This document shows positions 1 through 6,612 of a DNA stretch of 26,444 nt, in pieces. Under the pieces are notes generated by a model. That model was not told the DNA's origin. It did not search any database and was given only the letters and a program-made list of their open reading frames with translations. The stretch's first letter is position 1; each line of letters begins with the position of its first letter. The position numbers and the translations under genes were made by a program. This stretch comes from an uncultured Armatimonadota bacterium (lineage in GTDB: Bacteria; Armatimonadota; UBA5829; DTJY01). The stretch covers positions 1 through 26,444 of the forward strand of contig CALNCU010000225.1 of the NCBI GenBank assembly GCA_937875395.1, written 5' to 3'.

Positions 1-1
1 G

Positions 2-706
2 GGATTCACGCTGATAGAACTCCTCGTGGTTATAGCTATAATAGCTATTCTTGCATCCATACTCTTCCCTGTATTTGCAAAGGCAAGAGAGAAGGCAAAG
101 CAAAGCAAGTGCCTTAACAACCTTAGACAGTGCGGCATGGCCTTTACCATGTATGCCCAGGATTACGATGGGATAGTTATGTATCAACCGGAATCCACCC
201 AAAAATACAAAACCTGGTGTGATTGGTTATATTATTATGGTGGTTACATAAAGTCCCGTGATATATGCGTCTGTCCTTCCTGGAAGCCTGCTCGCTACTC
301 CACTTCGACGCCTTACAATGTATACGGCATAAGCTATATAGGTATTAACCTTGGCAGTAAATATAATATCCCTGTTACCGACTTCGGCAAGTGCTTTAAA
401 TTATATGATATTGATAAACCGGAGCAAGCGGTACTCCTGGCCGATTCCATAGGACATGTTAGTTCCTATTCACCTACCTTCGGGCAACAAAGTTATGTAT
501 TTTCGTTCGCTAATAATGGCACCTATGTGCGTGAAGGCAGGATCCACTTGCGGCATAATGGGCTTGCTGATGCCGTTTTTATGGACGGGCATGCGGCAGC
601 TTTGGACAAAGCAAAGATAAAGGAATGTGCATTGGCAGAGAACGCAAGTACATTTAAAGTAGAAGCTGTAGAGGAAGACGGAGTAACCATTACTCAGATA
701 AATTAG
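2..706 (+). CDS. Prepilin-type N-terminal domain / H-x9-DG pseudopilin-like protein (5' partial)
   Basis: The reading frame is open from the window edge, so the real start lies upstream; the GTG at 26 is inside the prepilin motif. The first visible residues are GFTLIELLVVIAIIAIL: the classic type IV pilin/type II secretion cleavage and methylation site (G/F with E at +5), followed by a hydrophobic helix. After it come FPVFAKAREKAKQSKC and an N-terminal half rich in Tyr and Cys. Near the C-terminus the segment RHNGLADAVFMDGH fits the H-x9-DG motif of the DUF1559-like pseudopilin family. These proteins are exported, processed by prepilin peptidase and stay anchored by the N-terminal helix. Their exact role is unknown, and many paralogues occur per genome in Armatimonadota and Planctomycetes. 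It sits 75 bp upstream of a GH38 mannosidase, so a surface or carbohydrate context is possible but unproven. Confidence 0.9.
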   Translation, partial: GFTLIELLVVIAIIAILASILFPVFAKAREKAKQSKCLNNLRQCGMAFTMYAQDYDGIVMYQPESTQKYKTWCDWLYYYGGYIKSRDICVCPSWKPARYSTSTPYNVYGISYIGINLGSKYNIPVTDFGKCFKLYDIDKPEQAVLLADSIGHVSSYSPTFGQQSYVFSFANNGTYVREGRIHLRHNGLADAVFMDGHAAALDKAKIKECALAENASTFKVEAVEEDGVTITQIN

Positions 707-727
707 TTGAACAGTGCTTTATCAACT

Positions 728-756
728 ATGCGTGGGCATGTATACGCATAATCTTT
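728..756 (+). terminator. Possible weak terminator after the pseudopilin gene
   Basis: ATGCGT (728-733) and ACGCAT (744-749) can form a 6-bp stem with a 10-nt loop, followed by AATCTTTTA. The stem is short and the U-tract is interrupted, so this may only be a weak or accidental terminator. Confidence 0.3.
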
Positions 757-781
757 TACATATTCTGGAGCATTAACAATC

Positions 782-3337
782 ATGACAAGCAGCGGCGCAT
801 TTCAGATGGAGGGAGTATCAACTTCCTCAGATCACAGGTTCACTCTTGAGTCACTGGCGATTCCTCACGGGGAAAAGATCACCATCCACATGACGCATCT
901 GGCGCACTTGGACCTTATGTGGTACTGGCAGCTCCCCGATACAATAGAAATGTGCCTTGATACCATACGCTGGCATATGGAGATGCTGGAGGAACACCCG
1001 GATGCACGCTATTCCCATACCCAGGTATTTATCCTCAGACTGGTGGAGCAGATTGATCCTGACCTGTTCAAACGATTTTCTACTCTTGTAGATCAGGGCC
1101 GGATAGAGTTGGACAGCGGGCAGTGGGTTGAGCCGGACCACAACCTGCCGTGCGGAGAATCCCTTGCCCGCCAGTTCCTCTATGGCCAAAGGTACATTGA
1201 GAGCAGGTTTGGCGTGCGGGCCAAGACGCTTGTCAATTCTGACAGCTTCGGGCACTCTCGCAGCCTTCCACAGGTACTCCGGCAGGCCGGGATTGAACAT
1301 GCCATAATCAAGCGTCCACGGCAGGTATATGTGGATTTGCCGGAAACACCGTTTCTCTGGCAGGGAATAGACGGCACAGTGATTCCATTTCTTAGATTTA
1401 TCAACAAGGGAACCGGCTTACCTTCACTTAGCCAGTATTATAATCTGCCGCCCGGAACTACTGATCTTCAGGAAAAGGTGTGCTGTAACCTGATTGCGGG
1501 TTTCCATCACCTGTTCGGTTCCCACTGCAATTCCGATGCCGGAGGAATATCTCCGTATGTTCAACCGTGCAGCGGAGAGCAGTATGAACTTGTATACAGC
1601 ACTCCCAGCGATTTCTGGAAGGCAGTAGAGGCTGAAGGCGCCGGCTTGCCGCATGTGAGCAAGCCTCTTAACTATATCTACCATGGCTGCTACACCACGC
1701 ACATAGAGGAGAAGGAGCATTGTCGCCGGGCGGAAAGAGAACTCATGGAGCTTGAGGTTCTCTGGACGCATGCTGCCTTGATGGGGCACGGATACCCATT
1801 GGAACAGATAGCAGAGCTATGGCGCCGGTTATGTTTCCTGCAATTTCACGACATTCTGCCGGGAACGGGCGCCCATGAGACCCATGCAGATAGTTCGGCT
1901 CTCTACCGCGAACTCTTCTTACAGATAAACATACTCCGCCGCAAGGCACAGCTTCTACTGGACAGATACATATGCGGCGGGAAGGCGGCTCGTACAATTG
2001 CAGTTCTGAGCCCCGGTATCTCCTCATCCGCTGGAATTGCATCAGCAGATGTAGATTTGCGCACAAACAGAGAAGACCCGGAGAGCGAGTGCATTCCGGA
2101 AAGCGGCCTGCTTGAAGATGAATCAGGCGCCATAGTACCTTACCAGATAATAGATAAGCGTAAACGGCAGAGGTTTGCCCACGGAACAATGATCTTCCCG
2201 GCTCAATCTGCGCCCCCGCTGGGTATCAAATCATACCGCCTGGTGGAAGGGCCGCCCTCTTGTTCCTTTGTGCATGCGGAAGGCAATGTAATTGAGAACC
2301 AGAAACTTAAAGTGGAAATCGGTGGGCAGGGGATAGTAAGCTCCATCACCACCAAAAATGATGGGCGCGAGTGGCTTAAATCGCCTGTGAGAATAGAACT
2401 TTGGCCGGAGACGGATTATCCCGGAGATTACGGAAGCCCCATGCAAGCCTGGTTCCTTGGAGTGACGGATGAACACTATGCCGCCGAACCAGCCGTTGCT
2501 CCCGTTGTAGTGGAAAACGGCCCGGTGCGCGCTACCATTCGGGTGGAGCATAAATGGGGCGCATCCCGGTTTGTGACGGATGTGTCTCTCTACGCCGGAC
2601 AGGACTATGTTGAGCTGAGGACAGAGATGGACTGGCGGGAAAGAGAAGTCCTTGCCCGCATGCGCACTGAACCGCTGATTAGCGGCAATGTAACAAGGCG
2701 TTTTGGCATTCCCTTCGGCGCTGAGACGGCATCCGGCAAAGAGCTTGAAGTACCTGCTATCGGATGGGCAGACATGGATGGAGGAGACGGAGGCGTGGCG
2801 GTGCTGAACAGGGACCGTCCGGGGCATACATTTAAGGACGGCTGCATAAGAACATCGCTTGTACGGTGTGCCACCGGCGACTGGGATACCTGCACGGACA
2901 GCGGCATTATCCGCGCAACACTACGCATCCTGCCTCACAGTGAAGGGTGGAGCGAGGCCGGTATTCCCGCCCGCGCAGAAGAATTTGCCCACGCGCCCAT
3001 AGCATGGCAAAGCGAGGGGTTATCCGGCGGCCATTCGCAACTGGATGAAGCGCTTAAAATCAAGGGGGAAGGTGTTATCATATCCTGTGTAAAGGTAGCG
3101 GAGAACCGGAACGGCTATATACTTCGCCTGTATGAATCTCTAGGCAAAGAGGAGAATGCCGGGATTAGTCTTTCCGGCAAGCTTAAAGACTGTATTCCCT
3201 TCAACTCAAACCTGCTGGAGGACGAGTTGGAGCCTATCAACCTGGCGGATGGCGCCGTTAATCTGAAGTTTATGCCGTTTGAGATCAAAACAGTCCTTCT
3301 GCGGACGATTTCATCAATACAGCCGCCCAGAGATTAA
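782..3337 (+). CDS. Glycoside hydrolase family 38 alpha-mannosidase
   Basis: The 851-residue product has the GH38 layout. The N-terminal catalytic domain carries HLD at residues 42-44 (family HxD zinc ligands), NSDSFGHS with Asp154 as the expected nucleophile, and QFHDILPGT with His356-Asp357, the last zinc-binding block. The rest matches the helical middle domain and the long beta-sandwich C-terminal region of this family. The expected reaction is retaining, zinc-dependent hydrolysis of alpha-mannosides; natural substrates could include mannosylglycerate or mannan/N-glycan fragments, and the sequence does not decide. No signal peptide is visible, so it is probably cytoplasmic. The ATG at 782 has GGAG 11 nt upstream, a slightly long spacing. 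No sugar transporter or kinase is adjacent; its only close same-strand neighbour is the pseudopilin gene. Confidence 0.9.
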   Translation: MTSSGAFQMEGVSTSSDHRFTLESLAIPHGEKITIHMTHLAHLDLMWYWQLPDTIEMCLDTIRWHMEMLEEHPDARYSHTQVFILRLVEQIDPDLFKRFSTLVDQGRIELDSGQWVEPDHNLPCGESLARQFLYGQRYIESRFGVRAKTLVNSDSFGHSRSLPQVLRQAGIEHAIIKRPRQVYVDLPETPFLWQGIDGTVIPFLRFINKGTGLPSLSQYYNLPPGTTDLQEKVCCNLIAGFHHLFGSHCNSDAGGISPYVQPCSGEQYELVYSTPSDFWKAVEAEGAGLPHVSKPLNYIYHGCYTTHIEEKEHCRRAERELMELEVLWTHAALMGHGYPLEQIAELWRRLCFLQFHDILPGTGAHETHADSSALYRELFLQINILRRKAQLLLDRYICGGKAARTIAVLSPGISSSAGIASADVDLRTNREDPESECIPESGLLEDESGAIVPYQIIDKRKRQRFAHGTMIFPAQSAPPLGIKSYRLVEGPPSCSFVHAEGNVIENQKLKVEIGGQGIVSSITTKNDGREWLKSPVRIELWPETDYPGDYGSPMQAWFLGVTDEHYAAEPAVAPVVVENGPVRATIRVEHKWGASRFVTDVSLYAGQDYVELRTEMDWREREVLARMRTEPLISGNVTRRFGIPFGAETASGKELEVPAIGWADMDGGDGGVAVLNRDRPGHTFKDGCIRTSLVRCATGDWDTCTDSGIIRATLRILPHSEGWSEAGIPARAEEFAHAPIAWQSEGLSGGHSQLDEALKIKGEGVIISCVKVAENRNGYILRLYESLGKEENAGISLSGKLKDCIPFNSNLLEDELEPINLADGAVNLKFMPFEIKTVLLRTISSIQPPRD

Positions 3338-3435
3338 TTTGCTGCCATGCTGTTTTACGAATGAATTGGTGCTTGTTTTAGCCACACTGGTTGGGGTGTC
3401 CCGGAATCGCCCACGCCTGGCGGCTTGTAGTGTAA

Positions 3436-3446
3436 TCTGGTATAGT
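3436..3446 (+). promoter_or_regulatory. Possible extended -10 upstream of the panD relic
   Basis: TGG followed by TATAGT (3441-3446) resembles an extended -10, 34 bp upstream of the panD-like ATG. No convincing -35 element is present at 16-18 bp. It may be the former panD promoter. Confidence 0.3.
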
Positions 3447-3480
3447 ACACGTATTCTGTTTCGCAAACGCATGGGAATTA

Positions 3481-3675
3481 ATGCAGCTTATCACTACGCT
3501 AAAGAGTAAGATTCACCGGGCAACGGTTACGGATGCCAATGTAGATTACGTGGACAGCATAACCATAGATGAAGACCTCCCCTGCCTGTGCAGTGTGACA
3601 GACGAGCGCCGCATGGGCCGGTTGCTGGAGCACCTGCTTAATTCTAAAGAGTTCAATCGAGACGCCATGAGATAG
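3481..3675 (+). pseudogene. panD: Aspartate 1-decarboxylase (panD) relic, truncated
   Basis: The first 33 codons match the start of pyruvoyl-dependent aspartate 1-decarboxylase: LKSKIHRATVTDANVDY, then SITIDEDL. PanD makes beta-alanine for pantothenate/CoA and matures by self-cleavage at a Gly-Ser bond. Here the residue before the serine is Asp25, codon GAC, one base from GGC, so the cleavage site is lost. After codon 33 similarity stops: the remaining ~31 codons (PCLCSVTDERRMGRLL...) are unlike PanD, and the total of 64 residues compares with roughly 115-140 in the family. Lys10, His12 and Tyr23, which correspond to conserved family residues, are still present. I infer a fairly recent loss by truncation plus point mutation. 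An intact panD would have to exist elsewhere, or beta-alanine must come from another route. Confidence 0.72.
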
Positions 3676-3688
3676 TTGTGTAATAGAC

Positions 3689-3910
3689 GTGAGGAAACCA
3701 TGTGAAAAGAAGCAATACACAAATGAATTCAAGGCAGAAGCCGTTCGTCTTATAGAGCAAAGCGATGAAAGCATATCCCCGTTCACAAAATGCAGAGAGA
3801 ATATGCGCAAAGAGAGAGGAAATGGGGGAGGATACAGGGAAACAGGCGTACCCCCGGCCACATGGTTGAAGTGTCGCGAAACGGGACTTCACGCTCAGAT
3901 GTGCGCGTGA
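3689..3910 (+). pseudogene. IS3-family OrfA-like transposase relic
   Basis: The frame starting at GTG 3689 opens with KKQYTNEFKAEAVRLIEQSDESI, which resembles the N-terminal helix-turn-helix of IS3/IS911-type OrfA transposases (pattern K-x-Y-x-x-E-F-K-x-E-A-V-R-L). After about residue 31 the match is lost; none of the three forward frames gives a clear continuation and no OrfB (DDE) follows. I see no obvious inverted repeats. It probably marks an old insertion and may have caused the truncation of the neighbouring panD relic. A short unrelated protein cannot be excluded, because only ~25 residues support the call. Confidence 0.5.
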
Positions 3911-3933
3911 GATGAATAGAAACACCCTACAAA

Positions 3934-3974
3934 CGAAAAAAGCGGAGACCGGGCAAAGATGCCGGTTTCCGCTT
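3934..3974 (-). terminator. Rho-independent terminator of tRNA-Ala
   Basis: 3940-3952 pairs with 3962-3974 in a 13-bp stem (one G-U pair) around a GC-rich hairpin. On the minus strand it is followed by a run of six T (complement of 3936-3941). It begins 6 bp beyond the tRNA 3' end. Confidence 0.88.
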
Positions 3975-3980
3975 AAAAGT

Positions 3981-4056
3981 TGGTGGAGCAGAAGGGATTC
4001 GAACCCTCGACCTCGTCCGTGCGAGGGACGCGCTCTCCCAGCTGAGCCACTGCCCC
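3981..4056 (-). tRNA. tRNA-Ala(CGC)
   Basis: The 76-nt cloverleaf folds cleanly on the minus strand. The acceptor GGGGCAG pairs with CTGCTCC and includes the G3-U70 wobble that identifies tRNA-Ala. The D arm is GCTC/GAGC, the anticodon stem CGTCC/GGACG with loop CTCGCAC gives anticodon CGC (codon GCG), and the T arm is GAGGG-TTCGAAT-CCCTT, with a final G-U pair. The discriminator is A and CCA is encoded. It stands alone, with its own promoter (4068-4096) and terminator (3934-3974). Confidence 0.97.
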
Positions 4057-4067
4057 ACTTGAAAAAG

Positions 4068-4096
4068 ATTATACCAATTTCGGCGGAAAACGTCAA
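4068..4096 (-). promoter_or_regulatory. Near-consensus sigma-70 promoter of tRNA-Ala
   Basis: On the minus strand: TTGACG (4091-4096), a 17-bp spacer, TATAAT (4068-4073), with an extra TG one base before the -10. The expected transcription start is near 4061, a few bases before the mature tRNA 5' end at 4056. Confidence 0.85.
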
Positions 4097-4112
4097 TATT
4101 TACGGGTTTATT

Positions 4113-4154
4113 ATAAAACAATTCGGCGGCAGGATTTTACTCTCTGCCGCCGAA
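4113..4154 (-). terminator. Terminator of trpB
   Basis: A perfect 11-bp inverted repeat (4122-4132 with 4144-4154, GC-rich core GGCGGCAG/CTGCCGCC) lies 26 bp after the trpB stop and is followed on the minus strand by TTGTTTTA. A T5 run also follows on the plus strand (4156-4160), so it could act in both directions. Confidence 0.8.
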
Positions 4155-4180
4155 GTTTTTAGCATATGGTTATGCGCAAC

Positions 4181-5485
4181 CTAGCCGTCGGTAAGGTTGC
4201 CGGCAAGGTATGCGTCATAGGCATACATGTCTACGTGGCCATGCCCGCTAAGGTTGAAGAGTATAGTCTTGGGCTCGCCCGTCTCCTTGGCCTTCAGCGC
4301 CTCATCTATTGCCGCCCGGATTGCATGTGAAGATTCCGGCGCGGGGATTATGCCTTCAGTTGCAATAAACTGGAGCGCTGCCTGAAAGACTGCTGTCTGC
4401 GGATAGGCTACTGCTTCTGCCAGCCCATTGTTATAGACCATGCTTACAAGCGGGGCCATTGCATGGTACCGAAGCCCGCCTGCATGGATACTAGGGGGGA
4501 TGTAATCCGCCCCAAGAGTGTACATCTTAAAGAGCGGAGTCATCTGGGCCGTATCTCCAAAATCGTACTTGTACTCTCCTTTTGTGAGGGTTGGGCAGGA
4601 TGCAGGCTCAACCGCTACGGCTCTTACGTTTGATTTCCCCTCAATCTTATCTTTCAGGAAGGGGAAGGCTACTCCGCCAAAGTTGCTGCCGCCGCCTACG
4701 CAGCCTATTACCACATCCGGGTAGACGCCGGCCTTCTCCATCTGTGCCTTTGCTTCCTGACCGATGATGGTCTGGTGCAATACAACGTGGTTGGTTACGC
4801 TTCCAAGCGCATACTTGGTGTTTTGGGATGTAACGGTGTCTTCCAGCGCCTCGCTTATGGCAATCCCAAGGCTGCCGGGGCAGTCCGGATCTTTTTCAAG
4901 CATTGTGTGCCCAAATTTTGTGTGTTCGCTTGGGCTTGGGTATACCGTGGCTCCCCACAGTTTTATCATGGATCTGCGGTAGGGCTTCTGTTCATAGCTG
5001 CACCGCACCATGTAGACCACGGCCTCCAGACCGTAGATATTGCATGCCAGAGAAAGGGCCGTACCCCATTGCCCGGCGCCCGTTTCTGTAGTAAGCCTTT
5101 TTATCCCGGCAATCTTGTTGTAGTAGACCTGCGGAATTGCCGTGTTGGGTTTATGGCTCCCGGCAGGGCTTGTTCCCTCATATTTGTAAAATATTTTTGC
5201 CGGAGTTCCAAGGGCCTTCTCCAGCCGTGTTGCCCGGATGAGCGGGGTGGGGCGCCACATGGAATATGCCTCTAGAACCTCTTCCGGTATGTCTATCCAC
5301 CTGTCCGTAGATATCTCCTGCTCTATAATCGGGTCGCAGAATATGGCGGATAGATCGGACTGTTCCGCCGGCTGCATGGTGGCCGGGTTTAGCGGGGGAG
5401 GAGGCAATTTGCCCAGGTCTGCCACAATGTTGTACCATTTTGTGGGCATCTCGCTGGGTTCTAGAAAAAACTGGCGCTGCTCCAT
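4181..5485 (-). CDS. trpB: Tryptophan synthase beta chain, TrpB2-type (TrpB-like PLP enzyme)
   Basis: The 434-residue product condenses indole with serine to give tryptophan, or performs a related beta-replacement. Visible signatures are RPTPLIRA, GSHKPNTA with the PLP lysine at residue 112, the phosphate-binding GCVGGGSNFGG, and a C-terminal LSGHGHVDMYAY. The ~430-residue length, the N-terminal extension and this HGH block fit the TrpB2 group, which usually acts without TrpA. No trpA or other trp gene is nearby. The frame is open from ATG 5506, but AAGGAG sits 9 nt before the internal ATG at 5485 and inside the longer version's first codons, so I take 5485 as the start. It has its own promoter and terminator, so it looks monocistronic. 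Rescue of free indole is a plausible role. Confidence 0.9.
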   Translation of the reverse strand: MEQRQFFLEPSEMPTKWYNIVADLGKLPPPPLNPATMQPAEQSDLSAIFCDPIIEQEISTDRWIDIPEEVLEAYSMWRPTPLIRATRLEKALGTPAKIFYKYEGTSPAGSHKPNTAIPQVYYNKIAGIKRLTTETGAGQWGTALSLACNIYGLEAVVYMVRCSYEQKPYRRSMIKLWGATVYPSPSEHTKFGHTMLEKDPDCPGSLGIAISEALEDTVTSQNTKYALGSVTNHVVLHQTIIGQEAKAQMEKAGVYPDVVIGCVGGGSNFGGVAFPFLKDKIEGKSNVRAVAVEPASCPTLTKGEYKYDFGDTAQMTPLFKMYTLGADYIPPSIHAGGLRYHAMAPLVSMVYNNGLAEAVAYPQTAVFQAALQFIATEGIIPAPESSHAIRAAIDEALKAKETGEPKTILFNLSGHGHVDMYAYDAYLAGNLTDG

Positions 5486-5571
5486 GTATTTTAACTCCTT
5501 AACCATAGGGTGAACACAGGTGTTATATGTGCATTAAAAAACACCTGGCGGATTTTAATTTGCCTATTCAT

Positions 5572-5599
5572 ACTATAATATCAGGGGTATGAAAGTCAA
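5572..5599 (-). promoter_or_regulatory. Sigma-70-like promoter of trpB
   Basis: On the minus strand: TTGACT (5594-5599), a 16-bp spacer, TATAGT (5572-5577). This gives a leader of about 80 nt before the trpB start codon. No tryptophan codon cluster or clear attenuator hairpin is visible in that leader. Confidence 0.6.
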
Positions 5600-5673
5600 C
5601 AGTAAGTTAGGTGTAAAGATGCAAGAGCAAGCAAGCCTATCGTTGCCTGTATTGGGCAATTCGCCGTTTCCTA

Positions 5674-5682
5674 TGCTATAAT
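5674..5682 (+). promoter_or_regulatory. Extended -10 promoter upstream of the ECF sigma gene
   Basis: TGC followed by TATAAT (5677-5682) is a full extended -10. The best -35 is weak (TGGGCA, 18 bp upstream). It predicts a ~170-nt leader before the sigma factor GTG. Within the leader GGGAG (5732-5736) and CTCCC (5742-5746) form a small hairpin. Confidence 0.55.
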
Positions 5683-5856
5683 GCATGCAGAAACATTTTT
5701 TAGCGGTATGGAGCCTTATCAGGTGACGGCCGGGAGGAAAACTCCCCATTCTGCTTGAATATGGCTTTATATAGAAGTTTTCCGCGCCCTTTAATATTAC
5801 AGATGGTCCTTTTGCAGTAGCCTTTGTAAAACCGGAAAGAATGGAGTATTACTTTC

Positions 5857-6465
5857 GTGTGCGCCCAAACTAATAAACGCAAATCGGCCCACGATGAAAA
5901 CATAGTAATCGAAAGATGCAAAAAAGGCGATCTATCTGCCTTCGATGAGCTTGTGCGCAGGTACGAAAAGCCTGTATACAATTTTGCCTATCGCATGGCC
6001 GGTAATTATGATGATGCCAGTGATATTGCATCAGAGGCGCTCATTAAGGTCTTTAACGCAATAGGTTCTTTCCGGGGCGAAGCCAGCTTTACTACATGGC
6101 TCTACCGCATTGTTACCAATGTCTATCTAGACCACAGAAAGCGCAGACGCGGCCGCGGGGATGTATCCCTGGATGAATACTTGGAACTGGATGAAGGCAG
6201 CGTGCCTCGCCAGGTAGTAGATACTGCGCCAACTCCCTCAGAAGAATTTGAAATCCGCGCCAGAAATGATGTCCTTATGCGTGCTGTCGGCGAATTGCCG
6301 GAATACCAGCGGATGATGGTTTTGCTCTTTCATGGACAGGGCCTTTCCTATGAAGAGATTGCAGAGATAATGTCACTGCCCATAGGAACGGTGAAATCCA
6401 GGCTTAATAGAGCCAGGCTTGCACTCAGGGAAATACTGAAGCCAACGCTGGAACTTTTCGACTAG
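5857..6465 (+). CDS. RNA polymerase sigma factor, ECF (RpoE-like) family
   Basis: A 202-residue extracytoplasmic-function sigma factor. Sigma region 2 spans roughly residues 26-96 (FDELVRRYEKPVYNFAYRM, then DDASDIASEALIKVF and the -10-recognising TTWLYRIVTNVYLDHRKRR). A linker follows, then region 4 at about 138-195 (LPEYQRMMVLLFHGQGLSYEEIAEIMSLPIGTVKSRLNRAR) with the helix-turn-helix that reads the -35. The start is GTG at 5857, with GGAG 10 nt upstream; there is no good in-frame ATG. It redirects RNA polymerase to a stress or envelope regulon, and the gene after it encodes a zinc-finger anti-sigma factor with a membrane segment, the usual partner arrangement. The signal it answers to is not visible. 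Confidence 0.93.
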   Translation: MCAQTNKRKSAHDENIVIERCKKGDLSAFDELVRRYEKPVYNFAYRMAGNYDDASDIASEALIKVFNAIGSFRGEASFTTWLYRIVTNVYLDHRKRRRGRGDVSLDEYLELDEGSVPRQVVDTAPTPSEEFEIRARNDVLMRAVGELPEYQRMMVLLFHGQGLSYEEIAEIMSLPIGTVKSRLNRARLALREILKPTLELFD

Positions 6466-6478
6466 TGCCTTCGTCGAA
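6450..6478 (+). promoter_or_regulatory. Possible ECF-type autoregulatory promoter at the sigma gene 3' end
   Basis: GGAACTT (6450-6456) is followed after 17 bp by TCGAA (6474-6478), resembling the GGAACTT -35 and TC-rich -10 used by RpoE-like factors. A second GAACTT lies at 6476-6481. The first one overlaps the last codons of the sigma gene, so chance is possible. Confidence 0.25.
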
Positions 6479-6612
6479 CTTAGTGACCGGGAAGATGTAC
6501 TAAGCAAGACATTTTTCATTTATCCACCTTAATCAACCGGTGCATTAATACTTTTTCAGCAGGCAACAGCCGGGCGTCGCCCTGGGTAGCTGCCGGAAAC
6601 GGACTTATTATT

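Larger units (their letters stand above)
3338..3939. other. Gene-poor scar region between the mannosidase and the tRNA
   Basis: About 600 bp without an intact gene. From 3338 to 3480 I see only a possible extended -10. From 3481 there is a panD start fragment, from 3689 a transposase-like fragment, and the end belongs to the terminator of the minus-strand tRNA. The other open frames here are short and resemble no family I recognise. The arrangement suggests an insertion or deletion event that removed most of panD. Confidence 0.6.

Noticed and set aside
3499..3861. A 120-codon minus-strand frame across the panD/transposase scar
   Set aside because: Composition is random-looking, it has no recognisable domain, and the plus strand shows family-like segments at the same place.
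5709..5820. Short upstream reading frames in the sigma factor leader (ATG 5709 and ATG 5760)
   Set aside because: They are 16-20 codons, have no clear ribosome sites and no recognisable sequence, so I could not support them as genes.
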